Positions 26,053 through 34,679 of a stretch of 35,949 nt of DNA are shown here, in pieces. A program made the translations under genes and the position numbers. Each line of letters starts with the position of its first letter. Position 1 is the first letter of the stretch. The DNA is from an uncultured Bacilli bacterium (GTDB lineage Bacteria > Bacillota_I > Bacilli_A > RF39 > UBA660), in contig CAKOPW010000013.1 of assembly GCA_934101115.1 (NCBI GenBank), forward strand, positions 1 to 35,949, written 5' to 3'. The notes under the pieces were generated by a model. The model saw only the letters and a program-made list of their open reading frames with translations. It was not told where the DNA came from and made no database searches.

Positions 26053-26085
26053 TATACTATCTATAGTAGGCAAGTGTGGTTGGAG
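26053..26085 (+). promoter_or_regulatory. -10 element and ribosome site of the 517-residue protein gene
   Basis: TATACT at 26053-26058 within a small inverted repeat, TACTAT / ATAGTA at 26055-26068. GGAGG follows near 26082 and the ATG at 26094. Confidence 0.35.
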
Positions 26086-26093
26086 GAAATATT

Positions 26094-27647
26094 ATGGAAG
26101 AAAAAATTACAAAAGAAAAATTATTTGGTAAGAGTGATGCATTGAACGCTTATGTTACTGATGCCCTTTCCATATATTCTGGACTTAGAAAAACAGAGTT
26201 GACTGGTGTTGATGGTTTTAAATATGCAGTCAGAAGGAAAACTGATAATACTCAAATAGATGGTAAGGATTTTTCAAATTTCTTTAATCAAATTCTTGTT
26301 GTTGATTACTTAGAAAAACATCATATCAATATTTTTTCTTTATCCGAAGATGAAAAAAGAAGTTTACAAGCAGAGATAAGTAAAGCAATATTTGATTCAA
26401 TAATCAGTGAAGATAGAAAACAAATTGTTGTTAAAAGTGATGGAGTTAGTAAAGACAATATTGACTATGAATTTGTATTGAATACTTTTAATTATGATGA
26501 AATTGTTGCTTTAGCAAAGTTTTATGATTTAGCTAAAAAAGCTAATGTTCCTTATTTTATAGCAATTAATTCGGATTTCCATGTTAGTTTTAATGATACT
26601 ATTACAATTGGATGTTCAAAAGAAAATTTAGATCAAACTTTAGCTGTCTTAAATGAATTTGTTGAAAAAAATTCTGATCTTTTATTAGCACCAATGAGAT
26701 TTGTAAAGTCTGTTGAAAATTTAGTTGGGTTTAGAAAAGTATCTCATGAAAATATTGATGTTTATACTGAAGTTTATAATTCACTTATCAAAGCAATTGA
26801 TGATACTTTAGCTGTATATGGTCAAGTTCCAGAAAATGATTTAGATCGTTATAAAAAGTTAGATGCTTTTTCACTTAATGATGCTAAGACTATGTTAATT
26901 GAAAATTTAAAACATAATTTAGAAAATTCTAGATTAGATTTAGAAAATTATGGAAGTCTAAAGAAAAGTGAACCAATAGTTCAAATGGATGAAACAGTTA
27001 TAAAAGTACCACAACCAACTATTGCTTTTGAAGAAACAAAAGATATCAATCCAGTAGAACCAATAATAGAAGAACCAAAGGTTGAAACTCCTGTTGTTAA
27101 TGGTGGGAATAGTTCCTCTGATATTGAATCGACAGATAAAGCCATTGATGACTTCTTGAATTCTATAATCTCTGGTGAAGGAACTGAAAAATCAGAAAAT
27201 GCATCTTTTGAAGATGGTAATTCTTCAATAACTTCTCAAGATCAAGCACCTGAAAGTGAAACTAGTAGTTTAACAAACGAAGAACTAGATGCTATTTTAG
27301 ATAATGCAGCTGAAACTGAACTACATAAGCGTGATTTTGCTGAGAAAGCTAAAAAGTACCAATCAATTATAAGTGAAAGCGAGTTTTTAAATACTAAATT
27401 AATGTATAATGGTGAGCAAATAACTTTACTTGATTATCTTGATAAAATTGATGTATTAGATAAAATTCCAGTTGATTCAACTGTAACTACTGAAAATGGT
27501 AAAAAAAGTGGAGAAGAGTTTATTAGAGAATGTGTAATTCCTTATGCATTAAATAAAACTGATAATGATTTAGATTCAATAATGACTGCTTATGGAGCTA
27601 AAATTGTTAAAGAAAAAAATGGCATTCTTTCTAGATTATTTAAGTAG
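26094..27647 (+). CDS. Unknown three-part cytoplasmic protein
   Basis: 517 residues. Residues 1-290 look like a folded alpha/beta domain (blocks YEFVLNTFNYDEIVALAKFY and VPYFIAINSDFHVSF). Residues about 300-410 are acidic and low-complexity, rich in Glu, Pro and Ser, and likely disordered. The last 110 residues form another folded part with YAKIV-like and LSRLFK ends. No signal or membrane helix is seen, and the family is unknown to me. GGAGG precedes the ATG at 26094. It lies between two other unknowns and just before the lysis pair; the gap after it holds a hairpin that may also serve as its terminator. Confidence 0.65.
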   Translation: MEEKITKEKLFGKSDALNAYVTDALSIYSGLRKTELTGVDGFKYAVRRKTDNTQIDGKDFSNFFNQILVVDYLEKHHINIFSLSEDEKRSLQAEISKAIFDSIISEDRKQIVVKSDGVSKDNIDYEFVLNTFNYDEIVALAKFYDLAKKANVPYFIAINSDFHVSFNDTITIGCSKENLDQTLAVLNEFVEKNSDLLLAPMRFVKSVENLVGFRKVSHENIDVYTEVYNSLIKAIDDTLAVYGQVPENDLDRYKKLDAFSLNDAKTMLIENLKHNLENSRLDLENYGSLKKSEPIVQMDETVIKVPQPTIAFEETKDINPVEPIIEEPKVETPVVNGGNSSSDIESTDKAIDDFLNSIISGEGTEKSENASFEDGNSSITSQDQAPESETSSLTNEELDAILDNAAETELHKRDFAEKAKKYQSIISESEFLNTKLMYNGEQITLLDYLDKIDVLDKIPVDSTVTTENGKKSGEEFIRECVIPYALNKTDNDLDSIMTAYGAKIVKEKNGILSRLFK

Positions 27648-27663
27648 TTGATTAGCAAACGCG

Positions 27664-27705
27664 AAAAAATACTTTCTACATATTAAATAGTAGGAGGTAT
27701 TTTTT
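27664..27705 (+). promoter_or_regulatory. Hairpin that buries the holin ribosome binding site
   Basis: AAAAAATACTTTCTAC (27664-27679) pairs with GTAGGAGGTATTTTTT (27690-27705) over all 16 positions, two of them G-U, with a ten-base loop. The right arm contains AGGAGG and ends at the base before the ATG at 27706, so the whole ribosome site is in the helix. It could also act as a weak terminator for the upstream gene. Confidence 0.65.
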
Positions 27706-28038
27706 ATGGAAGAATTTATTGAATTCTTAATCAACAATGGTTTGCAATTATTATATTTATTGTTAACAACATTTGTTTCTTATCTAACTATAAAAATTAA
27801 AAATTTATATAATAAATATGTAACCGATGAAATGAAAAAGAGCATTACCGAGATTTGTGTGAATGCTTGTGAACAACTATATACTGGCAATGACTCTGAA
27901 GAAAAATATAATTTAGCATTTAACAATATTAAAACTATGCTTAAAAGTAAAAATATAAAAATGGATGATATGGAAATAAAATTAATGATTGAATCGTTCT
28001 GTCATAACTTTAGAAAGGATGAAAGTCATGAAAAGTAA
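27706..28038 (+). CDS. Phage-type holin, LLH family
   Basis: 110 residues. One N-terminal membrane helix (LLYLLLTTFVSYLTI) is followed by a helical region with ITEICVNACEQLYTG, KYNLAFNNIKTMLKSKNI and IKLMIESFCHNF, the Holin_LLH pattern. Holins make pores in the membrane so that an endolysin can reach the cell wall. The next gene encodes a matching endolysin and starts just inside this one (overlap 28028-28038). The AGGAGG site of this gene is inside a 16-base-pair hairpin that ends at the start codon. No other phage genes are seen in the window, so this is a stand-alone lysis cassette. Confidence 0.75.
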   Translation: MEEFIEFLINNGLQLLYLLLTTFVSYLTIKIKNLYNKYVTDEMKKSITEICVNACEQLYTGNDSEEKYNLAFNNIKTMLKSKNIKMDDMEIKLMIESFCHNFRKDESHEK

Positions 28039-28648
28039 AAGGACTAGACAAATAATGTTTTTTCAACTTGGCTATTATGATGGAAAATTTGATGGCATTT
28101 GGGGTAAAAAAAGTAAAAAAGCTACATTAGAATTTCAAAAAGATAATGGATTAAAAGAAGACTCAATTTATGGTCCTAAAACGGATAGAAAGCTTGGACA
28201 AGTTTATAAAAAATTTATGACTGGTAATGCAACTGAAGAAGACTTTATTAAAACTGATTATTTTAAGGTTGATGAAATAGCTTGTAATGATCGATGTGGC
28301 TATAAAACAATAAAAAAGCAACTTCTTTATAATATTTATGCTTTAAGATATCATTTTAATCAACCAATATATATTTCTAGTGGCTGCCGCTGCGAAAAAC
28401 ACAATAAAAGAGTTGGTGGAGTTAAAACTAGTCGTCATTTCAATAAAGAAAATGGAACTAAAGCAATAGACTTTTATAACAATAAAACTAAAAGTTTATC
28501 ATATAGAAAAAAAGTAATAGATTTTTGGATAAATTATATGCCGAATAGCCGTTATGGATATTGTAATAATTATAGCAATTTAAATGGTGTTAAAAATAAG
28601 AAAAAAGTTTCAACAATGGGTAATTCAGTTCATATTGATATTAAATAA
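28028..28648 (+). CDS. Endolysin: peptidoglycan-binding domain plus M15 peptidase
   Basis: 206 residues. Residues about 5-55 are a PG_binding_1 domain (LGYYDGKFDGIWGKKSKKA, LEFQKDNGL, YGPKT). Residues about 80-206 are a VanY-like M15 peptidase with zinc ligands His137 (SRH), Asp148 (AIDFY) and His202 (VHIDI), plus the conserved SSGCRC start. Such enzymes cut the D-Ala peptide bridge or stem of peptidoglycan. There is no signal peptide, so it needs the holin next to it for export. The ATG at 28028 has AGGATGA upstream. It lies in an operon with the holin and overlaps it by 11 bases. Confidence 0.82.
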   Translation: MKSKRTRQIMFFQLGYYDGKFDGIWGKKSKKATLEFQKDNGLKEDSIYGPKTDRKLGQVYKKFMTGNATEEDFIKTDYFKVDEIACNDRCGYKTIKKQLLYNIYALRYHFNQPIYISSGCRCEKHNKRVGGVKTSRHFNKENGTKAIDFYNNKTKSLSYRKKVIDFWINYMPNSRYGYCNNYSNLNGVKNKKKVSTMGNSVHIDIK

Positions 28649-28650
28649 AA

Positions 28651-28680
28651 TTAACAATTACTTTAGTATTATGTTATAAT
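28651..28680 (+). promoter_or_regulatory. Promoter of the ThyX-like gene
   Basis: TTAACA at 28651-28656, an 18-base spacer, and TATAAT at 28675-28680 with an extended TG (28672-28673). Confidence 0.55.
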
Positions 28681-28709
28681 GTTAGTGCTTATGAAGGAAG
28701 GTAGTTTTG

Positions 28710-30434
28710 GTGAGAGTACAATTAGTAGAAAAATTAGATTATGAAAGATTAGAAGAAAGAATAGATAAATATATAGAAGATGCAATAAATAGTAATAGAC
28801 AATTAACGAGAAGTTTAGATCAATTATTAACTGCAGGTTTAAGTGAAGATTCCTTAAATGAGATGACATTTAATATTGTTAAAACATCAGAAGAGGATAC
28901 GTATATTAGCCGTAAAATTAGCAAGTTTATAAAAGAATTATTGCATGCATTTAGAAACTCAAGAGAAAATTTAAGTGAAAAAGTTGCAAGTTTGAAAAAA
29001 CAAATTGAAGTATATAATTCAAGACTTATATCATTAAAAGGTTCATTTATAAAAGATATAAAAGGACTAGAATTGGAACAAAGTACTAATATTGGTTTAT
29101 CATTATATAAGTTTCAAATGGATGCTAAAAGTATTGAGGATGTAACCGAAGAATTTAGTGCAAATGGAATAGAGACTAATACAAAAATCATTGAACATAT
29201 TTTAAAAGATGGTGATAAATCACTTGTATTCCCTGATAGTTATGTTTTTGAAGCAGTAAAAGTCTCTAATTTAGTAAAATATGTTTTACAAAAAGAAAAA
29301 ATTGGTATTGTTTCTTCAAATGATATATTAGGAGATTTTTATATTCCAAATTTTCATGATAAAGATGGAAATGTTTTAACTAATAATGATGAGTTAAGAC
29401 AAAACTATGTTGATCATTTGGAGGATTTAAATAATAGATTTATCTATTTCTCTTCAAATGGAATTTCTGAGGAGGATGCAAGAAATATCCTTCCATGTGG
29501 TAGTTTAACCAATCTTGTTTTTAGTGTTGATGCTATGAAATTAAAAGATTTAATTATTAAACTTGTTAAAACAGAATATGCTAGCATTCCAGAATTATAT
29601 GTATTTGGAAAACGATTATATGAGATAGCTAAAGAAAAAGTTCCATTTATTATTGCGGAAATAGATGATTTTGTTCCTACATTAGATGAAGGTTTTGATT
29701 TCATGGATGAAGCAGTTGGGCAATTAGAAGGCAAAGAAAAAACTGAAGAAAGTGTTGTAGATATTAGACCTTCAACTAAGAATATAGATGATACAATTTT
29801 AATATCTTCTATTATGAATAGATATAAATGTAGTTATCAAAAAGCAAAAGGAATATACAATCAATTAGTAGAAACTATTCCGGGCTTCAGAAAGAAACTT
29901 ATGAAAGCGATTGCTTCATCAAGTGATGACCTTGAAACTGTAATGTTTGATGTTAATGCAAACATATCTCTTAACGCTTTGGATAAATTAAATGCATATG
30001 CAGATATATTACCATGTGACATTTCATCAAGCGATTTAACCTCTTTTATAACGCCTTTAAGTATAAAATGTGGAAACCGTTTATCCGAAGAATATAATGA
30101 AGCCTTTAGACGTAACATTGAATTATGCAATACGTTTGAACAAAAATATGGTGTTCGTAAAGAGGATTTAGTGTATTTTGTTGCAAATGGTAACAAGATA
30201 AATACTTTGATACGTTTTAATGGAAAAAGTTTAAGAGATTTTGTTTTAGCTGCTGAAAAAAGAGATTTTGATTCAGAATTAAAGGTACTTGCTAAAAATA
30301 TATGTTATGAATTAAATAGATTAGAAGGCGCAGTTTTATATTCTGCAACTCTTGAAAATCAATCAGGTAGTTTAAAACAAGTTGAAAACGAAGATCCTCA
30401 AAGACTTTTAGAATTAAAAATAGAAGAATTATAG
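28710..30434 (+). CDS. Tandem ThyX-like protein lacking the catalytic motif
   Basis: 574 residues. Residues 1-120 are helical and charged. Residues about 150-325 follow flavin-dependent thymidylate synthase (ThyX): a DGDKSLVFPDSYVF block, GDFYIP at 209-213, then NGISEEDARNILP at 250-262, FSVDAMKLKDLI and YEIAKEKVPFI. The RHRxxSxNExSxRY active-site motif is replaced by LQKEKIGIVSSNDILG, and the RADSHAQWE-type block by KTEYASIPE, so it should not make dTMP. Residues about 420-545 repeat the same plan (YGVRKEDLVYFVANGNKINT, then FNGKSLRDFV). This homology is from my own alignment by eye. The start is a GTG at 28710 with GGAAGG upstream. An ABC exporter gene follows in the same direction after nine bases. 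Confidence 0.55.
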   Translation: MRVQLVEKLDYERLEERIDKYIEDAINSNRQLTRSLDQLLTAGLSEDSLNEMTFNIVKTSEEDTYISRKISKFIKELLHAFRNSRENLSEKVASLKKQIEVYNSRLISLKGSFIKDIKGLELEQSTNIGLSLYKFQMDAKSIEDVTEEFSANGIETNTKIIEHILKDGDKSLVFPDSYVFEAVKVSNLVKYVLQKEKIGIVSSNDILGDFYIPNFHDKDGNVLTNNDELRQNYVDHLEDLNNRFIYFSSNGISEEDARNILPCGSLTNLVFSVDAMKLKDLIIKLVKTEYASIPELYVFGKRLYEIAKEKVPFIIAEIDDFVPTLDEGFDFMDEAVGQLEGKEKTEESVVDIRPSTKNIDDTILISSIMNRYKCSYQKAKGIYNQLVETIPGFRKKLMKAIASSSDDLETVMFDVNANISLNALDKLNAYADILPCDISSSDLTSFITPLSIKCGNRLSEEYNEAFRRNIELCNTFEQKYGVRKEDLVYFVANGNKINTLIRFNGKSLRDFVLAAEKRDFDSELKVLAKNICYELNRLEGAVLYSATLENQSGSLKQVENEDPQRLLELKIEEL

Positions 30435-30443
30435 GGTGAATAA

Positions 30444-32189
30444 ATGTCTAAAGATAGTAGTAATAATTTTAAATTAAATGTTAAAAATACTTGGAAATAT
30501 ATAAAGCAAGCAAAATGGAATCTTTTTGGATATGGATTAGTAAGTGTTTTTGAAGCAATTATAAGTGCCATATTACCTCTTTTATCGGCAAAAGTAATTT
30601 TAAATATAACTAATGGAGCAATTAATCAAATATTATATGCTTCATTAGCTGTGTTTTGTATTGAACTGATATTATATGTAGCATACTTTTTTAAAGGCTT
30701 CTTTTATCAAAAAATATATCAAAAGACTCTGATCGGAATTCAAAAATCAATTGCAAGAGAAATACTTAATTTGGAAGTTCAAGAAATAGATAAAAACACG
30801 TCTGGTTTGTTTATCGATCGCCTTAATGATGATACAACGGATATCGCTGGTTTATTTATGGAATATACTTATTGGTTATCATATATTTTGACTAATGTAG
30901 GTGTATTAGTTACTTTATTTATTCTTAATAAATATATGTTTGTATATGGCCTTATTACAGCAACTGTTGTATATTTGATTGATAGAAAGCGTTTATCTAA
31001 ACAATATGAAGTTCAAAAGAAACTAAAAGTAATAAAAGAAAGCAAAACTGGATTTACAAGTGAACTTGTAAGGGGAATAAGAGATGTAAAAGTGCTAAAT
31101 GCAAACGATATGATCTTAAAGCAAACAACAAAAAAGATAGAAGATGTTACAAAAGAACAAATTCATATAATGAATATAAGAAATCTTTATGGTTATATTG
31201 AAAGCAATATAAGAACCATTTTTGATTTAGGATTTATTTTTTTAGGATGTTTTTTATATAGTAAGAATATGCTTCAAATTGCTACGTTTGTGATTCTATA
31301 TAATTATCAATCCAAAGTAAAAAATTTATTTAATGGTATAGCTCAAATCACAGAATATAATAGAAAATTTAATGTTGCAGCTACTAGAGTTTTTGAAGTA
31401 ATTGGCGATGAAAAGTTTAAAAAAGAAAAATTTGGTGATATTGAAATTAAAAGATTAAATGGTGACATTAAATTTGATAATGTTACATTTAGCTACGATA
31501 AAACTAAAGTTCTTAAAAATATGAGCTTTGAAGTAAAACCAAATGAAAGAGTTGCTTTTGTTGGAAAAAGTGGTGCAGGAAAAACTACTATATTTAATTT
31601 GATAACAAAATTATATACTCCTGAAGATGGTCATATAATATTAGATGGAAATAATATAGAAAATTTAACTTGTTCAACTATTAGAAATAATATGTCGATT
31701 ATAACTCAAAATCCTTATATTTTTAATTTCTCAATTAAGGATAATCTATTGTTAGCAAAAGAAGATGCAAGCATGAAGGACATTAGGAAAGCTTGTAAGC
31801 TTGCTTGTATTGATGATTATATCATGTCTTTACCTGAAAAGTATGAAACCAAAGTTGGAGAAAATGGTGTTATATTAAGCGGTGGACAAAAACAAAGAAT
31901 CGCGATTGCTAGAGCTTTATTAATGAAAACCGAAATAATTTTATTTGATGAAGCAACAAGTGCATTAGATAATGAAACTCAAAGTCAAATTCAAGAAGCA
32001 ATAAATAATTTAAAGGGTGAATATACTATTTTAATTGTAGCTCATAGACTTTCAACCGTCATAGATTCCGATAGAATATTTGTTGTCTCTGATGGGAAAA
32101 TTATAGATAATGGTACACATAAAGAACTATTAAAGAGATGTGATATTTATAAAAATCTTTATAATAAAGATTTGTCTAGAATCGATTAA
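30444..32189 (+). CDS. ABC exporter half-transporter with intact motifs
   Basis: 581 residues, six membrane helices then an ATPase domain. All motifs are canonical: Walker A GKSGAGKTT, Q-loop ITQNPY, signature LSGGQKQRIAIARALL, Walker B with Glu (IILFDEATSALD) and H-loop VAHRLSTV. It can work as a homodimer, unlike the other three half-transporters in this window. The substrate cannot be read from sequence. The ATG follows GGGTGAATAA, nine bases after the ThyX-like gene stop, so it is likely co-transcribed with it. A strong terminator follows. Confidence 0.9.
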   Translation: MSKDSSNNFKLNVKNTWKYIKQAKWNLFGYGLVSVFEAIISAILPLLSAKVILNITNGAINQILYASLAVFCIELILYVAYFFKGFFYQKIYQKTLIGIQKSIAREILNLEVQEIDKNTSGLFIDRLNDDTTDIAGLFMEYTYWLSYILTNVGVLVTLFILNKYMFVYGLITATVVYLIDRKRLSKQYEVQKKLKVIKESKTGFTSELVRGIRDVKVLNANDMILKQTTKKIEDVTKEQIHIMNIRNLYGYIESNIRTIFDLGFIFLGCFLYSKNMLQIATFVILYNYQSKVKNLFNGIAQITEYNRKFNVAATRVFEVIGDEKFKKEKFGDIEIKRLNGDIKFDNVTFSYDKTKVLKNMSFEVKPNERVAFVGKSGAGKTTIFNLITKLYTPEDGHIILDGNNIENLTCSTIRNNMSIITQNPYIFNFSIKDNLLLAKEDASMKDIRKACKLACIDDYIMSLPEKYETKVGENGVILSGGQKQRIAIARALLMKTEIILFDEATSALDNETQSQIQEAINNLKGEYTILIVAHRLSTVIDSDRIFVVSDGKIIDNGTHKELLKRCDIYKNLYNKDLSRID

Positions 32190-32215
32190 GACTGATTATT
32201 CAGTCTTTTTTTGTT
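32188..32215 (+). terminator. Terminator of the ABC exporter gene
   Basis: Stem AAGACTGA / TCAGTCTT with loop TTAT and a T run. The stem starts at the stop codon. Confidence 0.85.
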
Positions 32216-32218
32216 TTA

Positions 32219-32227
32219 TGATATAAT
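32219..32227 (+). promoter_or_regulatory. Extended -10 promoter of the HAD gene
   Basis: TGATATAAT (TG, A, TATAAT), followed by AGGAGTGAT and the ATG at 32267. Confidence 0.5.
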
Positions 32228-32266
32228 GTTTAAGATTTAGTTAATGCTATAGGAGTGATTAGTAAT

Positions 32267-33070
32267 ATGAAAATGATAGTTTTTGATTTAGATGGTACTT
32301 TATTAACAAGTAATAAAACTATAAGTGAAAGAAGTAGAACTTATTTAAAAAATTTGAAAAATAACGGGTATGTACTTGTTATAGCAACTGGAAGAATGTA
32401 TGAATCTATGAAGGATGTTGTTAAAAATTTTGATTTTGTTGATTATATTATTACTGATGCTGGTGCAACTTGTTATAGTGGTGAAGATTCTAAAATTATT
32501 TTTTCAAATCCAATAGAGGTTGAAACTGCTAAGAAACTAGAACAGTATTATTCTGATAAATGTGATTATATAGATATTTGTACCAAAGAAAAAGTTTATC
32601 AGTATACAAAAAATAGGAATAAATCTTCAGATTATTATATAGAAGTAGAATCTGATTGGAATTCTATTTTTGAAAAATGTAGTGATATAAGTCATATTTC
32701 AATAACGATGAAAGCAAATGAATATGTTAAAGATGTTTATGATAAGTTAAATAAACAATTTTTAGATTTAAATATCTTTATAATGCAAGATTCTTATTCT
32801 AATGAACAATGGATTGAAATTTCTAAAAAGAGTATTTCTAAGTATGATGCAATTTCTAAATTGGCTGAAATATTAAATATTGCTAATGAAGATATTATTG
32901 CTTTTGGTGATGGATTAAATGATTTAGATATGATAATGAATTGTGGTATTGGAGTTGCTTTAAAAAATGCTTTACCTGAGGTAAAAAATTTAGCTGATTA
33001 TGTTACAGAATATGACCATGATAATGATGGTGTAATTGAATTTTTAAAAGAATATTTAAATAATGAATAG
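32267..33070 (+). CDS. Cof-type HAD-IIB phosphatase
   Basis: 267 residues, typical for the Cof subfamily. Motif I is IVFDLDGTLL with the nucleophile Asp and acid Asp, motif II is the Thr in VIATGRMY, and motif IV is FGDGLNDLDMI near residue 215. The cap is inserted between them. These cytoplasmic enzymes remove phosphate from small sugars or cofactors (pyridoxal phosphate, flavin precursors, sugar phosphates); the actual substrate is not predictable. The ATG at 32267 has AGGAGTG upstream; an earlier GTG overlaps that site. It is a single-gene unit. Confidence 0.9.
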   Translation: MKMIVFDLDGTLLTSNKTISERSRTYLKNLKNNGYVLVIATGRMYESMKDVVKNFDFVDYIITDAGATCYSGEDSKIIFSNPIEVETAKKLEQYYSDKCDYIDICTKEKVYQYTKNRNKSSDYYIEVESDWNSIFEKCSDISHISITMKANEYVKDVYDKLNKQFLDLNIFIMQDSYSNEQWIEISKKSISKYDAISKLAEILNIANEDIIAFGDGLNDLDMIMNCGIGVALKNALPEVKNLADYVTEYDHDNDGVIEFLKEYLNNE

Positions 33071-33116
33071 ATATATTAATAAATAATATTTTGCTTAATT
33101 ATAGTTAAAATATTTA

Positions 33117-33125
33117 TGCTATAAT
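33117..33125 (+). promoter_or_regulatory. Extended -10 promoter of the ClpX-like gene
   Basis: TGCTATAAT with no good -35; GAAGGAG follows before the ATG at 33159. Confidence 0.45.
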
Positions 33126-33158
33126 AAATTTAATTTATTTTTTTGAAGGAGTAAATAT

Positions 33159-34592
33159 ATGGAGTTAGTTAAAATTTTAAAACATAAGAAAATAAAAGTA
33201 GGTGAGGATGTTAAACACATTTTGAAGGTGGAAAAAATTGCCTATGCTGACGTTAATGATAATTGTGTTACAATGGAAGATATTGATAATAAACCAGTGA
33301 AACAATTGTCTAATAGCTTAAAAGAATTAGAAAATGAGGATTATGTATATCAAACGATTAATATTAAACTATTAAATATGACTCAAGATTATGTAAGTGA
33401 AGATGAAACTTTAAAACAAGCTGAAGAAACTTATTTAGATATGTTTTATGAAGTAACAGTTATGAATGATAGTATAATTGTTATAAAAGAAACTGATGAT
33501 GAAAAAATAAAAGAGGAATTTGATCATTTTCCGGTTCCAAGTTTAGCAGCTGAGTTAAATTCTATTTTAAATAATTCTGAATCATCAGATCATATTTTTT
33601 TAGATTCCTCTATTGTAAGTCGATTGATAAGTAAACCAGCTGATGTAAAAAAAGTTGATAATAATAGAATTAGAACTAGCGAAATAAAGAACATGTATAC
33701 TAAATTAAGAAAAATTGTTTTTGGACAAGACGAAGAATTAAAACATTTACTTGCCAATATTATGAAAAATTTGTCTCTTTCATATTCTTCTTTAGATTCA
33801 AAAGTTGTTAGTACATTAAAAAGCAACATTTTACTTGTTGGACCAACAGGAACAGGTAAAACTTTTATAGTTGAAAGTATTGCGAAAATTTTAAACAATC
33901 CTTACATAATAGTTGATGCTAAAAGATATACTTCAAATGGTTTCAGTGGAGAAAATGTTGAATCAATTTTAGTGGATCTATATCATATTTGTGGTGATGA
34001 TATGGATAAAGTTAATCACGCGATTGTTTTTATAGATGAATTTGATAAGATATGTGAAGCTAAAGATGGAGTTAGCTATGTTAACACTACAGATGTTCAA
34101 GAAATTCTTTTAAAAATGTTAGATGGTGCTGAGATAATCAAGAGCATTCCTAAAAATATGGGATTAAATGAAGAGAACCTTGTTTTTGATACTTCACGAA
34201 TGACCTTTGTTCTTTCTGGGGCGTTCAGTAAATTGTTTGATGTAGGAAAACAAATAAATGAAGAAAATCTAGAACAATATGGAATGATACATGAACTAGT
34301 TGGAAGAATTGGATCAAGGGTTATTTTAAATAATCCTAGTAAAGAAAATCTTAAGGATTCTTTATTAAATGGTGAATATAGTTATTTACAATTATTTAAT
34401 AAGTATTTGGAAATGCTAGGTGTAGAATATGAAATCAGTGATGACTTTATAGATGAAATTGTTGATAAAGCATATAATATGAATCTTGGATATCGTGGTT
34501 TAGAGGTAGCAATAAGTAATTTTCTAGATGACTATCTATTTGATATATTTGGAGGAGATATTAAAAAACTTGAGTATAAAAAGCCTGAGTAG
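33159..34592 (+). CDS. ClpX-like AAA+ ATPase without zinc finger or IGF loop
   Basis: 477 residues. Residues 1-165 are a helical and beta region unrelated to the ClpX zinc-binding domain. Residues about 180-477 follow ClpX: VFGQDEEL near 187, Walker A GPTGTGKT at 228-235, pore loop GFSGEN (ClpX GYVGED) at 261-266, Walker B FIDEFDK at 291-297, and sensor 2 GYRGLE near the end. Between GAFSKLF and the EENLEQYGMIHELVGR block only a few residues remain where ClpX has its IGF loop, which docks on ClpP. It is probably a stand-alone unfoldase or remodeller and not a protease partner. The substrate and partner are unknown. The ATG follows GAAGGAG. It sits at the end of the unknown gene block. Confidence 0.75.
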   Translation: MELVKILKHKKIKVGEDVKHILKVEKIAYADVNDNCVTMEDIDNKPVKQLSNSLKELENEDYVYQTINIKLLNMTQDYVSEDETLKQAEETYLDMFYEVTVMNDSIIVIKETDDEKIKEEFDHFPVPSLAAELNSILNNSESSDHIFLDSSIVSRLISKPADVKKVDNNRIRTSEIKNMYTKLRKIVFGQDEELKHLLANIMKNLSLSYSSLDSKVVSTLKSNILLVGPTGTGKTFIVESIAKILNNPYIIVDAKRYTSNGFSGENVESILVDLYHICGDDMDKVNHAIVFIDEFDKICEAKDGVSYVNTTDVQEILLKMLDGAEIIKSIPKNMGLNEENLVFDTSRMTFVLSGAFSKLFDVGKQINEENLEQYGMIHELVGRIGSRVILNNPSKENLKDSLLNGEYSYLQLFNKYLEMLGVEYEISDDFIDEIVDKAYNMNLGYRGLEVAISNFLDDYLFDIFGGDIKKLEYKKPE

Positions 34593-34679
34593 TTAAGTAA
34601 TTAATATTGAAATAATTTTAACTTAAATGGTTTATTATTATTTTTGTATATAAAATGATAAAATACAAATAATTTAAAA

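Noticed and set aside
34593..34679. TTAAGT / ACTTAA pair after the ClpX-like gene as a terminator
   Set aside because: The arms pair poorly, are far apart and have no T run, so it is not a convincing terminator.
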